Part shown: positions 1 to 8,700 of the stretch, piece by piece | How the letters are laid out: every line of letters begins with the position of its first letter | How positions within the stretch are numbered: position 1 is the stretch's first letter | Origin: Pristionchus mayeri | Lineage: Eukaryota; Nematoda; Chromadorea; Rhabditida; Neodiplogasteridae | Direction of reading: 5' to 3' | Assembly: GCA_036245805.1 (NCBI GenBank) | Contig: BTRK01000004.1 | Location: 27,017,541-27,081,540 of the forward strand | DNA: 64,000 nucleotides | Made by a program: the position numbers and the translations under genes | Notes under the pieces: model-generated | The model's database searches: none | Seen by the model: only the letters and a program-made list of their open reading frames with translations | Told to the model about the DNA's origin: nothing

Positions 1-1251
1 TGTTATGATTGTGGGGGATACGGGCATAAGTCGAGTGAATGCACATCTAAGAAGGGAGGACAGGGTAACGGACGAGGCAGCCAGGATGCGAGAGCAGGCG
101 GATTCATGGGCAGAAAATCGTTCAACCCGAATGCGAAACCTTATGTCCCTCCTCCGAAGGCGAATGCTCAAGGTTATGTTCCGAAGGCGAATAGAGTAGA
201 GATGGGGGGAAAAGGAGAGAAAGTGAATGATGAGAGCCTTTTCATGAACAGAATAGACCCAGTGAGTGGCATGATAGGAGGGAAGGAGATGGTAGCTATA
301 ATGGATACAGGAGCAGAAGTGTCATTGATTAGTATGGAGAGAGTGAGGGAAATGGAGGTACAGATTGAGAGATGCAAGACTGATAACGTGAAGAGTGCCT
401 CTGGAGATACGATAGATATTGTGGGAAAGTGTATCCTCAGTGTGAAACTATCGATTGGGAAGGAGGCAGAGACTGGATTTTATGTCTCAAAGAATCCGCT
501 CGGAGTGGAAGATCAAGTTATACTGGGTGGAGCTGCTCTTCATGCTATGGGCATTGGATTAGTGGAGCTGCCTAGAGATGATTGGTTGAGAGAGAAGGAG
601 AACGGAGAGAAGGCGATAGTAGTGAAGGAAGTCAGGATAGGACCAGGGGAGATGGGAAGTGTGATGGTAACGACTGGAAGAGATGAGAGTGATGGAGTGC
701 GAGTGTTGTGGTCGGAGAGGGAAGAAGTAGTAGATGGAATTATGTCGATTGAGAGAGAGGTGAAAAATGTTTCTATCCCAGTGATAAATCTCAGCGAGGA
801 AGAAATCACGATTAGAAAGAATGAGGTGGTAGGGGAATGGATTGAGATGGGTGGAAAGTTAGTGGAAGAAGATCGTGGTGGAGTAGTCAACAAAGTGGAT
901 GTCTCATGGAATCATGATAGGAGCAAGGAGAAGGATGGAGATAGAGCTGGTTGGGTCGAGATCAAGGAGGTGTTGGAGAAGAACAGAGAGGGAGTACTGC
1001 CGGAAGAGCTGGAAGAAGTTTTGAAAGAGCCTTCAAAGGTGTTTGCAGTCTACGAAGGCCAGTTGGGAGAATTGCATGGAGTAGAGTGTAAGATAGATGT
1101 TGGTGATAGCGTGCCCATTAGAGAGAAACCGAGACCAGTACCGTTCGTGATACGAGAGCAGCTGCGGAAATTGCTGGATAAAATGATGGATCAGCAGGTG
1201 ATTGAGAAGTCAGATTCTCCGTGGTCTAGCCCGATTGTCATTGTGAGGTAG
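1..1251 (+). CDS. Gag-Pol segment of a Ty3/gypsy-type retrotransposon: zinc knuckle, protease, start of reverse transcriptase (5' end outside window)
   Basis: One reading frame is open from base 1. It begins with a CCHC zinc knuckle (CYDCGGYGHKSSEC, C-x2-C-x4-H-x4-C), the nucleocapsid signature that binds element RNA. About 100 residues on comes the aspartic-protease active site (IMDTGAEVSLIS), which cleaves the polyprotein. The frame ends inside the reverse transcriptase N-terminal region (REKPRPVPF, then DSPWSSPIVIVR), where a single TAG at 1249-1251 stops it. The next frame resumes in phase with KDGS...CIDYRRLN, so the stop falls inside a conserved RT block and not at a normal domain border. 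It is best read as an inactivating nonsense change. Capsid and the 5' LTR lie left of the window. Element type is inferred from domain order and RT/IN style; clade was not tested. Confidence 0.85.
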   Translation, partial: CYDCGGYGHKSSECTSKKGGQGNGRGSQDARAGGFMGRKSFNPNAKPYVPPPKANAQGYVPKANRVEMGGKGEKVNDESLFMNRIDPVSGMIGGKEMVAIMDTGAEVSLISMERVREMEVQIERCKTDNVKSASGDTIDIVGKCILSVKLSIGKEAETGFYVSKNPLGVEDQVILGGAALHAMGIGLVELPRDDWLREKENGEKAIVVKEVRIGPGEMGSVMVTTGRDESDGVRVLWSEREEVVDGIMSIEREVKNVSIPVINLSEEEITIRKNEVVGEWIEMGGKLVEEDRGGVVNKVDVSWNHDRSKEKDGDRAGWVEIKEVLEKNREGVLPEELEEVLKEPSKVFAVYEGQLGELHGVECKIDVGDSVPIREKPRPVPFVIREQLRKLLDKMMDQQVIEKSDSPWSSPIVIVR

Positions 1252-3996
1252 AAGGATGGGTCCATTCAATTGTGCATTGATTACAGACGGTTGAATCAGG
1301 TGATTAGATTGGATGCATACCCTATGCCGCACATTGAGTCCACTCTGCAGTCTTTAGAGGGAAAGAGATGGTTCTCGTCGATTGACTTAGCCAATGGATT
1401 CTGGCAGCTGAGATTGAAGGATGAGAGTAAACCAGTGACGGCGTTCAGTGTACTGGGAGAGCATTACCAGTTCAATAGATTACCATTTGGAATGGCAAAT
1501 TCGCCTTCTTTGTTTCAGAGAGAGATGGTGGAGTTGTTTAAGGAGGATTTGAATAAGGAAGGGAGAGAGAGGAAAGTATCTCTTTATATCAATGACCTGC
1601 TATTAGCGACGGAAACGATCGAAGAGCATGTGGAGTTAGTAGGTCATATGCTGAGCAAGTTGGAGAACGTTGGATTGCTTGTCTCCTACAAGAAATGCGT
1701 GTTTCTTGTTAACCGAGTGTCGTACTTGGGACATGTTGTATCTAACGAAGGAGTATCAGTTGAGACAGGGAAAGTGGAAGCGATTCGAGGATATCAGAGA
1801 TCGAAGAATGTGAGCGAACTGAGATCATTCATGGGAATGGCGTCGTATTATCGCAGATTTATCAGAAATTTTGCTCAGATTGTATCTCCTTTAACTTTAA
1901 TGATGACTGTGAAGAGTGAGTGGAAATGGAGTGCGGAAGCGGAGAATGCATTTGAAAGGATCAAAGAGGCGTTATCCACAGCACCTATTCTAGCTCAGCC
2001 CGATTTTACGAGAGCACTAGATGAGAGTCGACCGATGATCTTGACGACAGATGCATCCAGGAGGGGAGTAGGAGGAGTGTTGTCGCAAGAGACAGATCAG
2101 GGAGAGAAGCCTTTAGCTTTTCACTCGAGAGCTCTCAAGTTGGCGGAGAGAAATTATTCGACGGTAGATCTTGAGGCGTTAGCAGTGGCGGATTGTCTGA
2201 AGAAGTGGAGGCACTTGGTATTTGGACTGAAAATAATAGTGAGAACGGATCACTCTCCACTAGTGACGATGTTCAAGAGGAAGAACGTGAGTGGGAGAAT
2301 CTTGAGATGGGCGAGTGATTTGTCGCATTTCAATATCGAGTTTCGTCATGTCAAGGGGAAGGAGAATGTAGTCGCGGATGCATTGTCGAGGAGTCCGATA
2401 GAGGGAGAGAAGAGTGATGACTGTGCTGGAGAAGATTTGGTAGTGAATGCAATAACTAGAGCAAAGACTGTATGCCAGAGGGAAAGAGATCAGAATGAGA
2501 AGAGAGAAAGAGAGGAGAAGGAAAAGAAAGAGAAAATATTGGAGGAATGGAAGAAGGAGCAGGATAAAGATGAGTGGGCGAGAGTGATGGTAGAAATGAT
2601 TGAGAAAGGTGGATCGAGTGAGGGAGATGAATACACGGTACCCCAGACGAATAAGAAAATTGCGAGGGAAGATTGCACTGTGAGAGAGGGTTTGCTCAAT
2701 ATTATTGGAGAAGATCACGAAGAGAGATTGTATGTGCCAGAAGGGGTGAGGAAGAAGTTGGTAATGGATGTGCATGAAAATCCGTTGGTAGGACACATGG
2801 GAGCAAAGAGATTGGTCGAAATGATGAGGAAGGAGGTGTATTGGGGAACGATGCTGAGAGATATTCCTTCTTGGGTGAATAAGTGCGAGAAATGTACTCT
2901 CGTGAATGCACAGAAGAAGTTCATACCTCCACTGAAGCCGAGAATAGTTACGAGGCCGATGGAGATAGTTGGAGTGGATTTGATAGTGATGGAGAAGGGA
3001 GTGCGAGGGGGGAGATACATTTTGACTGTGGTTGATCTTTTCACTAAGTATGCAGGTGCGTATGTAGTGAAAGAGAAGAAGGCGGATACGGTAGCAAGAA
3101 TGCTAGTTGACAGATGGGTATTGGAAGGAGGACGTGTACCAGAGAGTATTCTGTCTGATAATGGAGGAGAGTTCGTCAACCAGATTATGGATGAGATTCA
3201 GAAACTGTGGCTGATCGAGCGAAAAACAACGCTTCCTTATCACAGTAGGGCGAACGGAGTTACTGAAAGGATGAATCGAACAATCCTAGAAAATCTTCGG
3301 AGGATTGTTTCTGATGTTTCTGAGTGGGAGGATGCTCTACCATTTGCGGTGTATTTCTACAACAATTCTCCACACAGCAGTACGGGAGAGAGTCCGAATT
3401 TTCTTCTGTATGGACGTGATGAGAGATTACCATTGAGTGGAGTGCCTGTGAGAGAGACGAAGGAAGGAGTTGAATACAGAGAGATAGATATGAATGATTA
3501 CAAGAATAAGTTAGTGCTGATGTTAGAGACAACGAGGACGAGGAGGGAAGTGGGATTGCGATTGGAAGAGGAGAGGAAGAGAATGAGTAGAAAGTATGAT
3601 CTCAAGCATAAATGCAATAAAGAGAAGGAGCCAATGATAGGAGACAGAGTATATGTCAGGAGAGAGAATGAGTCAAACAAGCTGGCAGTGTTATGGGAAG
3701 GACCATACAGAATAGTCGAGAGAGGAGAAACCACTGCGACACTGCTTGATATCAGGAATGTGGGAGAGAAGACGAAAGTAGAGCAGTTGGATCGGCTGAG
3801 GATTGTGAACATCGAGGGAGAGGGAGATATTGGAGTGTCAGTGAGAGAGTGTTGGAGGGTGAACAGGGTGGATTGTGATGGGAGAGAACGAGAGATGTCT
3901 CGTTGCAGGTACAATATGAAGCGAGAAGACGCGTTGCACCGCAGAGATGTACGCAGTGATGAGAGGTGGCTGCGAGGGAATGGGCACCTGGATTGA
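1252..3996 (+). CDS. Pol segment of the same retrotransposon: reverse transcriptase, RNase H, integrase
   Basis: This stretch is in the same frame as the preceding segment and separated from it only by the TAG stop. RT blocks seen in order are CIDYRRLNQV, SSIDLANGFWQL, FNRLPFGMANSP and a catalytic-loop variant YINDLLLAT. The usual YxDD loop has two adjacent aspartates; here the first position reads N, a probable loss of activity. RNase H follows (LTTDASRRGVGGVLSQ, later TDHSPL and GKENVVADALSR). The integrase has an H-H-C-C zinc region (HENPLVGHMG then CEKCTLVNA) and a DDE core (VGVDLIV, LSDNGGEF, then the E at NGVTERMNRT). A basic, SH3-like tail with PYRIVERG and LDRLRIV ends at 3996. The order RT-RH-IN is Ty3/gypsy-like. 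The stop plus the YIND change make this copy likely defective. Confidence 0.88.
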   Translation, partial: KDGSIQLCIDYRRLNQVIRLDAYPMPHIESTLQSLEGKRWFSSIDLANGFWQLRLKDESKPVTAFSVLGEHYQFNRLPFGMANSPSLFQREMVELFKEDLNKEGRERKVSLYINDLLLATETIEEHVELVGHMLSKLENVGLLVSYKKCVFLVNRVSYLGHVVSNEGVSVETGKVEAIRGYQRSKNVSELRSFMGMASYYRRFIRNFAQIVSPLTLMMTVKSEWKWSAEAENAFERIKEALSTAPILAQPDFTRALDESRPMILTTDASRRGVGGVLSQETDQGEKPLAFHSRALKLAERNYSTVDLEALAVADCLKKWRHLVFGLKIIVRTDHSPLVTMFKRKNVSGRILRWASDLSHFNIEFRHVKGKENVVADALSRSPIEGEKSDDCAGEDLVVNAITRAKTVCQRERDQNEKREREEKEKKEKILEEWKKEQDKDEWARVMVEMIEKGGSSEGDEYTVPQTNKKIAREDCTVREGLLNIIGEDHEERLYVPEGVRKKLVMDVHENPLVGHMGAKRLVEMMRKEVYWGTMLRDIPSWVNKCEKCTLVNAQKKFIPPLKPRIVTRPMEIVGVDLIVMEKGVRGGRYILTVVDLFTKYAGAYVVKEKKADTVARMLVDRWVLEGGRVPESILSDNGGEFVNQIMDEIQKLWLIERKTTLPYHSRANGVTERMNRTILENLRRIVSDVSEWEDALPFAVYFYNNSPHSSTGESPNFLLYGRDERLPLSGVPVRETKEGVEYREIDMNDYKNKLVLMLETTRTRREVGLRLEEERKRMSRKYDLKHKCNKEKEPMIGDRVYVRRENESNKLAVLWEGPYRIVERGETTATLLDIRNVGEKTKVEQLDRLRIVNIEGEGDIGVSVRECWRVNRVDCDGREREMSRCRYNMKREDALHRRDVRSDERWLRGNGHLD

Positions 3997-4754
3997 GCGG
4001 AACACTCGGAGATGTGCGAGTGAGAACAATGCGGGAAGTCGCAAGACTACTGGATATGAGAGGAGAGAAGTCGTCATGGGGAAATATGGAGATTCCCAGG
4101 AGATTGAGAGAAAGGAAGGAGATCTCTCTTGATTCATGGATTGAAGCGTATGGAGGTGGATGTGCACATCGAGCAGAAGAGATGCAGCACATTCCCGATG
4201 GATCGCCACTGGTAGTGGAAGGAGAAGCACAGGAGCTGAGTGATATCCTCTCTCGTGCGCTCGTCGGAGGGGACTACTCTGATGCAGCCGAGAAGTGCCG
4301 TCCCTCGCTCATCATAGTTGAGTCGTCTTCGTCGATTGACAACTTGAGAGGAGCGTTCTCCACCCTGGAAATGCAGCTCGTACCGCCAGGTCGATGGATT
4401 GAAGTATTGAAGAGACTGGAGAGTGAGGGCAGACTGGATGGAAGACAGACATGGGTTGTACTCCCGAATAGCATGAATGGAGAGGGACTGGAAGAGGTCG
4501 CTGCGGTGGTGAAGCAGATAACCACAGCCGAGCCCTCGATTCGAATTGTGTTGGCGCCAAGCCCGGTCTCGTCGGACGGAGAGAAGAGGGAAGTGGCAAT
4601 GCACAAATCGATGTGCGACATGCTCATGGAGAAGGAGATCGAGGGAGATACGGGAGAGAGAGTACGATATGGGCATCAGCAGTGGTTCCAAATCAATGGA
4701 ATCCCCATTGGGTTGACACCTTTGATCAAGAGACTTCGGAAAAGAAGACTTTGA
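3966..4754 (+). CDS. Extra retrotransposon ORF overlapping the end of pol, function unknown
   Basis: A 262-codon open frame starts 31 bp before the pol stop in a different frame and ends at 4754. It shares the G/A-rich coding-strand composition of the element, so it belongs to the element and not to the flanking host gene. I see no signal peptide, membrane segment, furin site or other envelope feature, and no family I recognise. Visible features are SRALVGGDYSDAAEK, a stretch alternating hydrophobic strands and helices (RPSLIIVESSSSIDN; TWVVLPNSMNGEGLEE; IRIVLAPSPVSS), and a basic C-terminus LIKRLRKRRL. The strand pattern could be an alpha/beta fold, but this is a guess. Expression would need frameshifting, re-initiation or a spliced RNA. 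Confidence 0.55.
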   Translation: MAAREWAPGLSGTLGDVRVRTMREVARLLDMRGEKSSWGNMEIPRRLRERKEISLDSWIEAYGGGCAHRAEEMQHIPDGSPLVVEGEAQELSDILSRALVGGDYSDAAEKCRPSLIIVESSSSIDNLRGAFSTLEMQLVPPGRWIEVLKRLESEGRLDGRQTWVVLPNSMNGEGLEEVAAVVKQITTAEPSIRIVLAPSPVSSDGEKREVAMHKSMCDMLMEKEIEGDTGERVRYGHQQWFQINGIPIGLTPLIKRLRKRRL

Positions 4755-4770
4755 GCAGCTGGTTCATGCT

Positions 4771-5121
4771 GTGATGGAGGGAACGGGCGATTGGTGGCCA
4801 TACCAAGAGAAGAATGAAGAACCCGAAGCGAAACGGGCTCGAAGAGACGATTCGTCTCTGAGGACGAATCGGGGAAGAGAAATCGACTGTTATTACTGTA
4901 ACGGTTCGGGACATATGCAGATGGAATGCCCCGAGCGGCTGAGGGATGTACAGAATGGAGTGGCAAGAGAGATGAGAGGAAGAGGGGGAATGCAGGGAGG
5001 AAGAAGTGTGATGAACAGAGGAAGGAATGACAGAGGAAGAGGAGTTGGGAATGGAGTGATAGGAGGTAGAGGAGGATGGAATGGCCAGCAGCAGAATCGT
5101 CGCGGGAGCTCCTCGTGGTGA
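4771..5121 (+). CDS. Small retrotransposon ORF with a second CCHC zinc knuckle and an RGG-type tail
   Basis: A 116-codon frame begins 16 bp after the preceding ORF. It contains a second nucleocapsid-type zinc knuckle, CYYCNGSGHMQMEC (C-x2-C-x4-H-x4-C), preceded by an acidic/basic linker (EEPEAKRARRDD). It is followed by an Arg/Gly-rich tail (MRGRGGMQGGR, NRGRNDRGRG, NGVIGGRGG) typical of RNA-binding nucleocapsid tails. Position after integrase is unusual, because the element already has a knuckle at the Gag/PR junction at base 1. Possible origins are a duplicated gag tail, the start of a second element inserted head-to-tail, or a true accessory nucleic-acid-binding protein. I cannot choose among these. 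Confidence 0.6.
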   Translation: MMEGTGDWWPYQEKNEEPEAKRARRDDSSLRTNRGREIDCYYCNGSGHMQMECPERLRDVQNGVAREMRGRGGMQGGRSVMNRGRNDRGRGVGNGVIGGRGGWNGQQQNRRGSSSW

Positions 5122-5518
5122 GGAGAGGGCGTGTTCCGGAGAATAGGAGAGAAGATACAATAAAGTCACTTCATGATTCATCATAATTGATTACCGTAGT
5201 ATCAAGTGCATTTCAATTTTCCGATGTTCTTAAATTATTTATTTTTAATTGTGTGCTTCGTTCGTTTGTTTTTGAGAGTTTATCTTTTCTTTAGATTATC
5301 TTTGAGTTGCTTGTAGATTTGTTGGTGTGAGTTTAGTACTCAGTTGCAGCTTAGTTGCTGCCTGTGTCGTTTGTTACACTTTGCTTTTAATCTGACATTT
5401 TTCTCTCTGTTTAAACCTTTGTTTGCGATAATAATTTATTGTCATCATCTCGTTCTCTCGTTAATTACATTGCAGTGAAACAGAACCGTACTCTAGTAAA
5501 AGAGTGCCAGGGATATAC
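5122..5518 (+). other. 3' untranslated/LTR region of the retrotransposon (boundaries not resolved)
   Basis: Downstream of the last ORF a purine run (aggagaggg, 5121-5129) could be the polypurine primer, with a TG start at about 5132. An AATAAA polyadenylation signal is at 5159-5164. From about 5200 to 5480 the sequence turns T-rich and A/T-rich, unlike the purine-rich coding strand. Because the 5' LTR is outside the window there is nothing to align against, so the LTR ends are not assigned. Confidence 0.4.
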
Positions 5519-5769
5519 TTCTCCCTGCAGGCACTCCCCATCACCCCCTCCCCTCCTTCTTCTCCCTGCAGGCACTCCCCATCACCCCCTCCCCTCCTTC
5601 TTCTCCCTGCAGGCACTCCCCATCACCCGCTCCCCTCCTTCTTCTCCCTGCAGGCACTCCCCATCACCCCCTCCCCTCCTTCTTCTCCCTGCAGGCACTC
5701 CCCATCACCCCCTCCCCTCCTTCTTCTCCCTGCAGGCACTCCCCATCACCCCCTCCCCTCCTTCTTCTC
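5519..5769. repeat. 41-bp minisatellite, about six copies
   Basis: The unit beginning TTCTCCCTGCAGGCACTCCC repeats with period 41 at 5519, 5560, 5601, 5642, 5683 and 5724. It is nearly perfect; one C-to-G change lies in the copy starting at 5601. Each unit has a pyrimidine tract followed by CTGCAG, so on the plus strand each looks like a 3' splice acceptor. The period is not a multiple of 3, so open frames across it cycle through three readings and are not coding evidence. On the minus strand the array begins within a few bases of a DDB1 splice donor, placing it in the DDB1 intron next to the retrotransposon. Confidence 0.92.
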
Positions 5770-5776
5770 TCCTCAC

Positions 5777-8700
5777 CAGCTTCGGCTCTGCTTCGTCGGG
5801 ATGCACACAGCACGCGCCGACAATGTAGTAAGGAGTGGGGTCTTCCCCCAGAAGAGTCGAGTGGATAGACAATGCCTGCTGAAAGAAAAGACGGAGAAAT
5901 CATTCATTTATATGACAAAATGTGCACAATGTTCCTTATGTATTGCATTGTTATTGGACTTCACGCACTAGATAAACGCGTAAGAATGAAAGGCGTTTAT
6001 ATCAAAAATTGATACTTTTTGAACGAGTCAAACGATTGAAAGTACCTCAGTGCTTTTGAATTCGTGAGCATGTAGGATCTCGAAGGTGTTCGCATCCATT
6101 ATGATGACCGAGTAGATCTGGAAGAGTCCCTCTCATCTCAACTCTCCCCCTCCCCTCCCTCCCCTCCCTACATCTCCATCACTCGCTTCCTCCTTGCTGG
6201 TCGATGGTTTGCTCGTCGACGTCGTCGCTGCTAGTCGAGAGCATGATGCCCGTGCACTACTCTGAATGATTCCGTGAGAGTCAGCCCCCTTCCCCCCTCC
6301 CTCTCACATCATCTCTACTCGTGATAATGGCGATGGTGGCAGTGTGTGGTTGATGGGCGATTCGAGCGGGGCTTTCCCCCAGAGGAATGCATCGCATGTG
6401 CAACTTCTGGATGTCGTCTATGCGACCGATGATGAGAGTGTCTCCATCCGAGAGAACGAGACAGTCACTGCAAGGCAGAGGATAAAGGGAGCAACTGGGG
6501 TGGGGGGCACCATTCAGGTATGTTCGTTTCCCGGAAAAAAAATCTAATACCAGACCATTGCATACTTTAAGGTAAAAATATTCACCGGTAGGTCTCCGAA
6601 TTGAGAGTGCAGATTTGGTTGACCAGCTTGAGATTGACGTTGGAGAAGACGATTTTACCTGATGAGAGACAGATTGAATAAGAGAAGGAACTTGAAACGT
6701 GAATACCAGCAGAGGAGTAGATCACTGCTGGTCGATCAGAACACGCGAAGATGGAAGTGACTCCATTGGAGATGAAGGGATGGAGGGAGGTGGGCTGCGT
6801 ACCCAGGGTCGCCTTCTTACGCTCTCCCAGAGACACTCAAGAGGAGAACCATTGGAGGGGGGAGGGAGAGGAGGGGGACTCACGGGTATTCGGGTCGATG
6901 AGTATGTAGAAGAGAGTGCCGTCTCCCATTGCACAGATGACGTACACGTTGTCGTCCATCCTCACCATCTCGATCGATCGAATGACGACATCTCCCGAGA
7001 GAGGTTGACGAGCAACCTGCAGATGAAGGAGATCTCCTTCCCTTCTCAAGGGGAACTCACTGGTTCGAGAGAGGGAAGGGAGAGAATGACCACACTCATC
7101 TCCTTCCACAATCCAACTGCTACTGCTGTAGAAATGTCAGAGGAGACTGCAAAGAATCAGATGAATGAATGGAGAGAGAGAAGAGGATAAAGGATGAGAG
7201 GGTGATCTCACCAAGAGGGGAGATGTTGAGTGCAGAGATCTCTTCATTCAATTCAGTCTGCAATGGAAGGAGATCAAGTGATTGACGTCTCTTAGTGCTC
7301 TCCCTCTCCATTCCCTCCCCCTCCCTCTCCTCTTACCTCTTTGACCAGTACGAGTTCTCTCTCCTTGATCTCAAAGTAGCAGAGATTCGCCCCCGCAGCA
7401 ACGACCACCTACAGAGGAGAAGAGATGGGCTTACTCCTTCTCTCTCTTCCTTCTATACTCTATGCATCTATGATACCTGCTTGGCTTTAGCATTGACACT
7501 AGCCATTCCGATGGGAGGGAAGTGGACGGGTGGTTTCCAGATGAAGGGAGAAGAGCTACCATTGGCCAGTCGAATCGACGATGGAGTCACCTCAACAAGA
7601 GATTGACATCTTCCCATCCATCCACTCATAATTGAGTTCTTTATATTGAAATAAGTGGTTCCCACTTGCAGTATCCCTTCCTTCCCGATGGTTCCACACC
7701 ACAATGTCGCCTCGTCCGTCTCCAGACCTACGTGAGAAGTGAGTGAGCATTCAGTTGATATCAAACGTGGGCAGCATTGCTGCTAGCAGCAATACCCTCC
7801 CGGTTTTCGGATAGTGCCTTCATACTTTAGGGTACCAGCTGATGTATACACTGTCGGTTTTGTGGCTGAACTGGTTGGCACCCTCCCGGATTTAGGAAAT
7901 CAGCCGCAATCCCTGCCCATGTATGGTTGATATATCAATGGCGGACCCTCAATATTGGTGTCCTCCAGTTCCTCTCCACAGATCTGCAGGATATGAGTCT
8001 CGTGAGAGAGTGAGACGACGAGGAAATCATGGAGATGAGAGGATACTGAGAGGGAGAAGAGTCCCTTCACTCCAGGAAGATCCACGTTAGCACACTCCTC
8101 GATACCGATACCGTTCCCTGCAGAGAGAATGAGAAGAGGAGTAGGGAGGGGTGGGGTCAGTGATGGGCTAGGAAATATGACGAAATTTTTTTTGCGACCC
8201 CCCGGACCATTTTTGCTTTGCGACCCTCCGGAACGGAGTTCTTTTTGTGACCCCCGGCCGGGGCCCAGCTGTCGGCGACCGGAGGGGGGGGGGGGGGGTA
8301 GCGGCTGCGGCCTTCCGGAACATCACATTGACGTCAATGTCATGCCCCCCTACTGCGACCCTCCGGTACCCCGCGACCCTCCCAATTTGCGACCCCCAGC
8401 CAAAGTCATATTTGAAGCCCACCACAGGGTGGGGTACTCACTGATTATTCTCAATGATCCGTCCTTGTATCCTCCACTGCACGTGACCACATGAGATAAT
8501 CCATCCGATTCCATCACTACCATATCTCTGAGAATACCAAATCAATTGAAATATACTCATCAAACTAGGGAATTAACAGACGAGTGAAGTGAGCATTAAC
8601 CACCTCACGGGGCCGATGTTGGCATAATTATCGAGGATGCTGACGAAGGATCCCAATTCATTGGGAAGAGGAGTGAGACGGATGAGTTGACAGTCGCCGT

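Noticed and set aside
1240..1275. Programmed stop read-through at the TAG between the two pol frames
   Set aside because: Read-through stops in retroelements occur at the gag-pol junction, not inside the reverse transcriptase; together with the YIND change, decay is the simpler explanation.
2260..3914. Several minus-strand ORFs of 90-178 codons under the pol gene
   Set aside because: They are antisense to a strong RT/RNase H/integrase frame and are Ser/Leu/Phe-rich from the purine-rich coding strand.
5122..5518. Exact 3' LTR limits
   Set aside because: With no 5' LTR in the window no pair can be aligned; TG/CA candidates are too common to choose.
5439..5971. Two overlapping ORFs of 129 and 155 codons across the minisatellite
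   Set aside because: They arise from the 41-bp repeat having no stops in any of three frames; the peptide simply cycles through the three readings of the unit.
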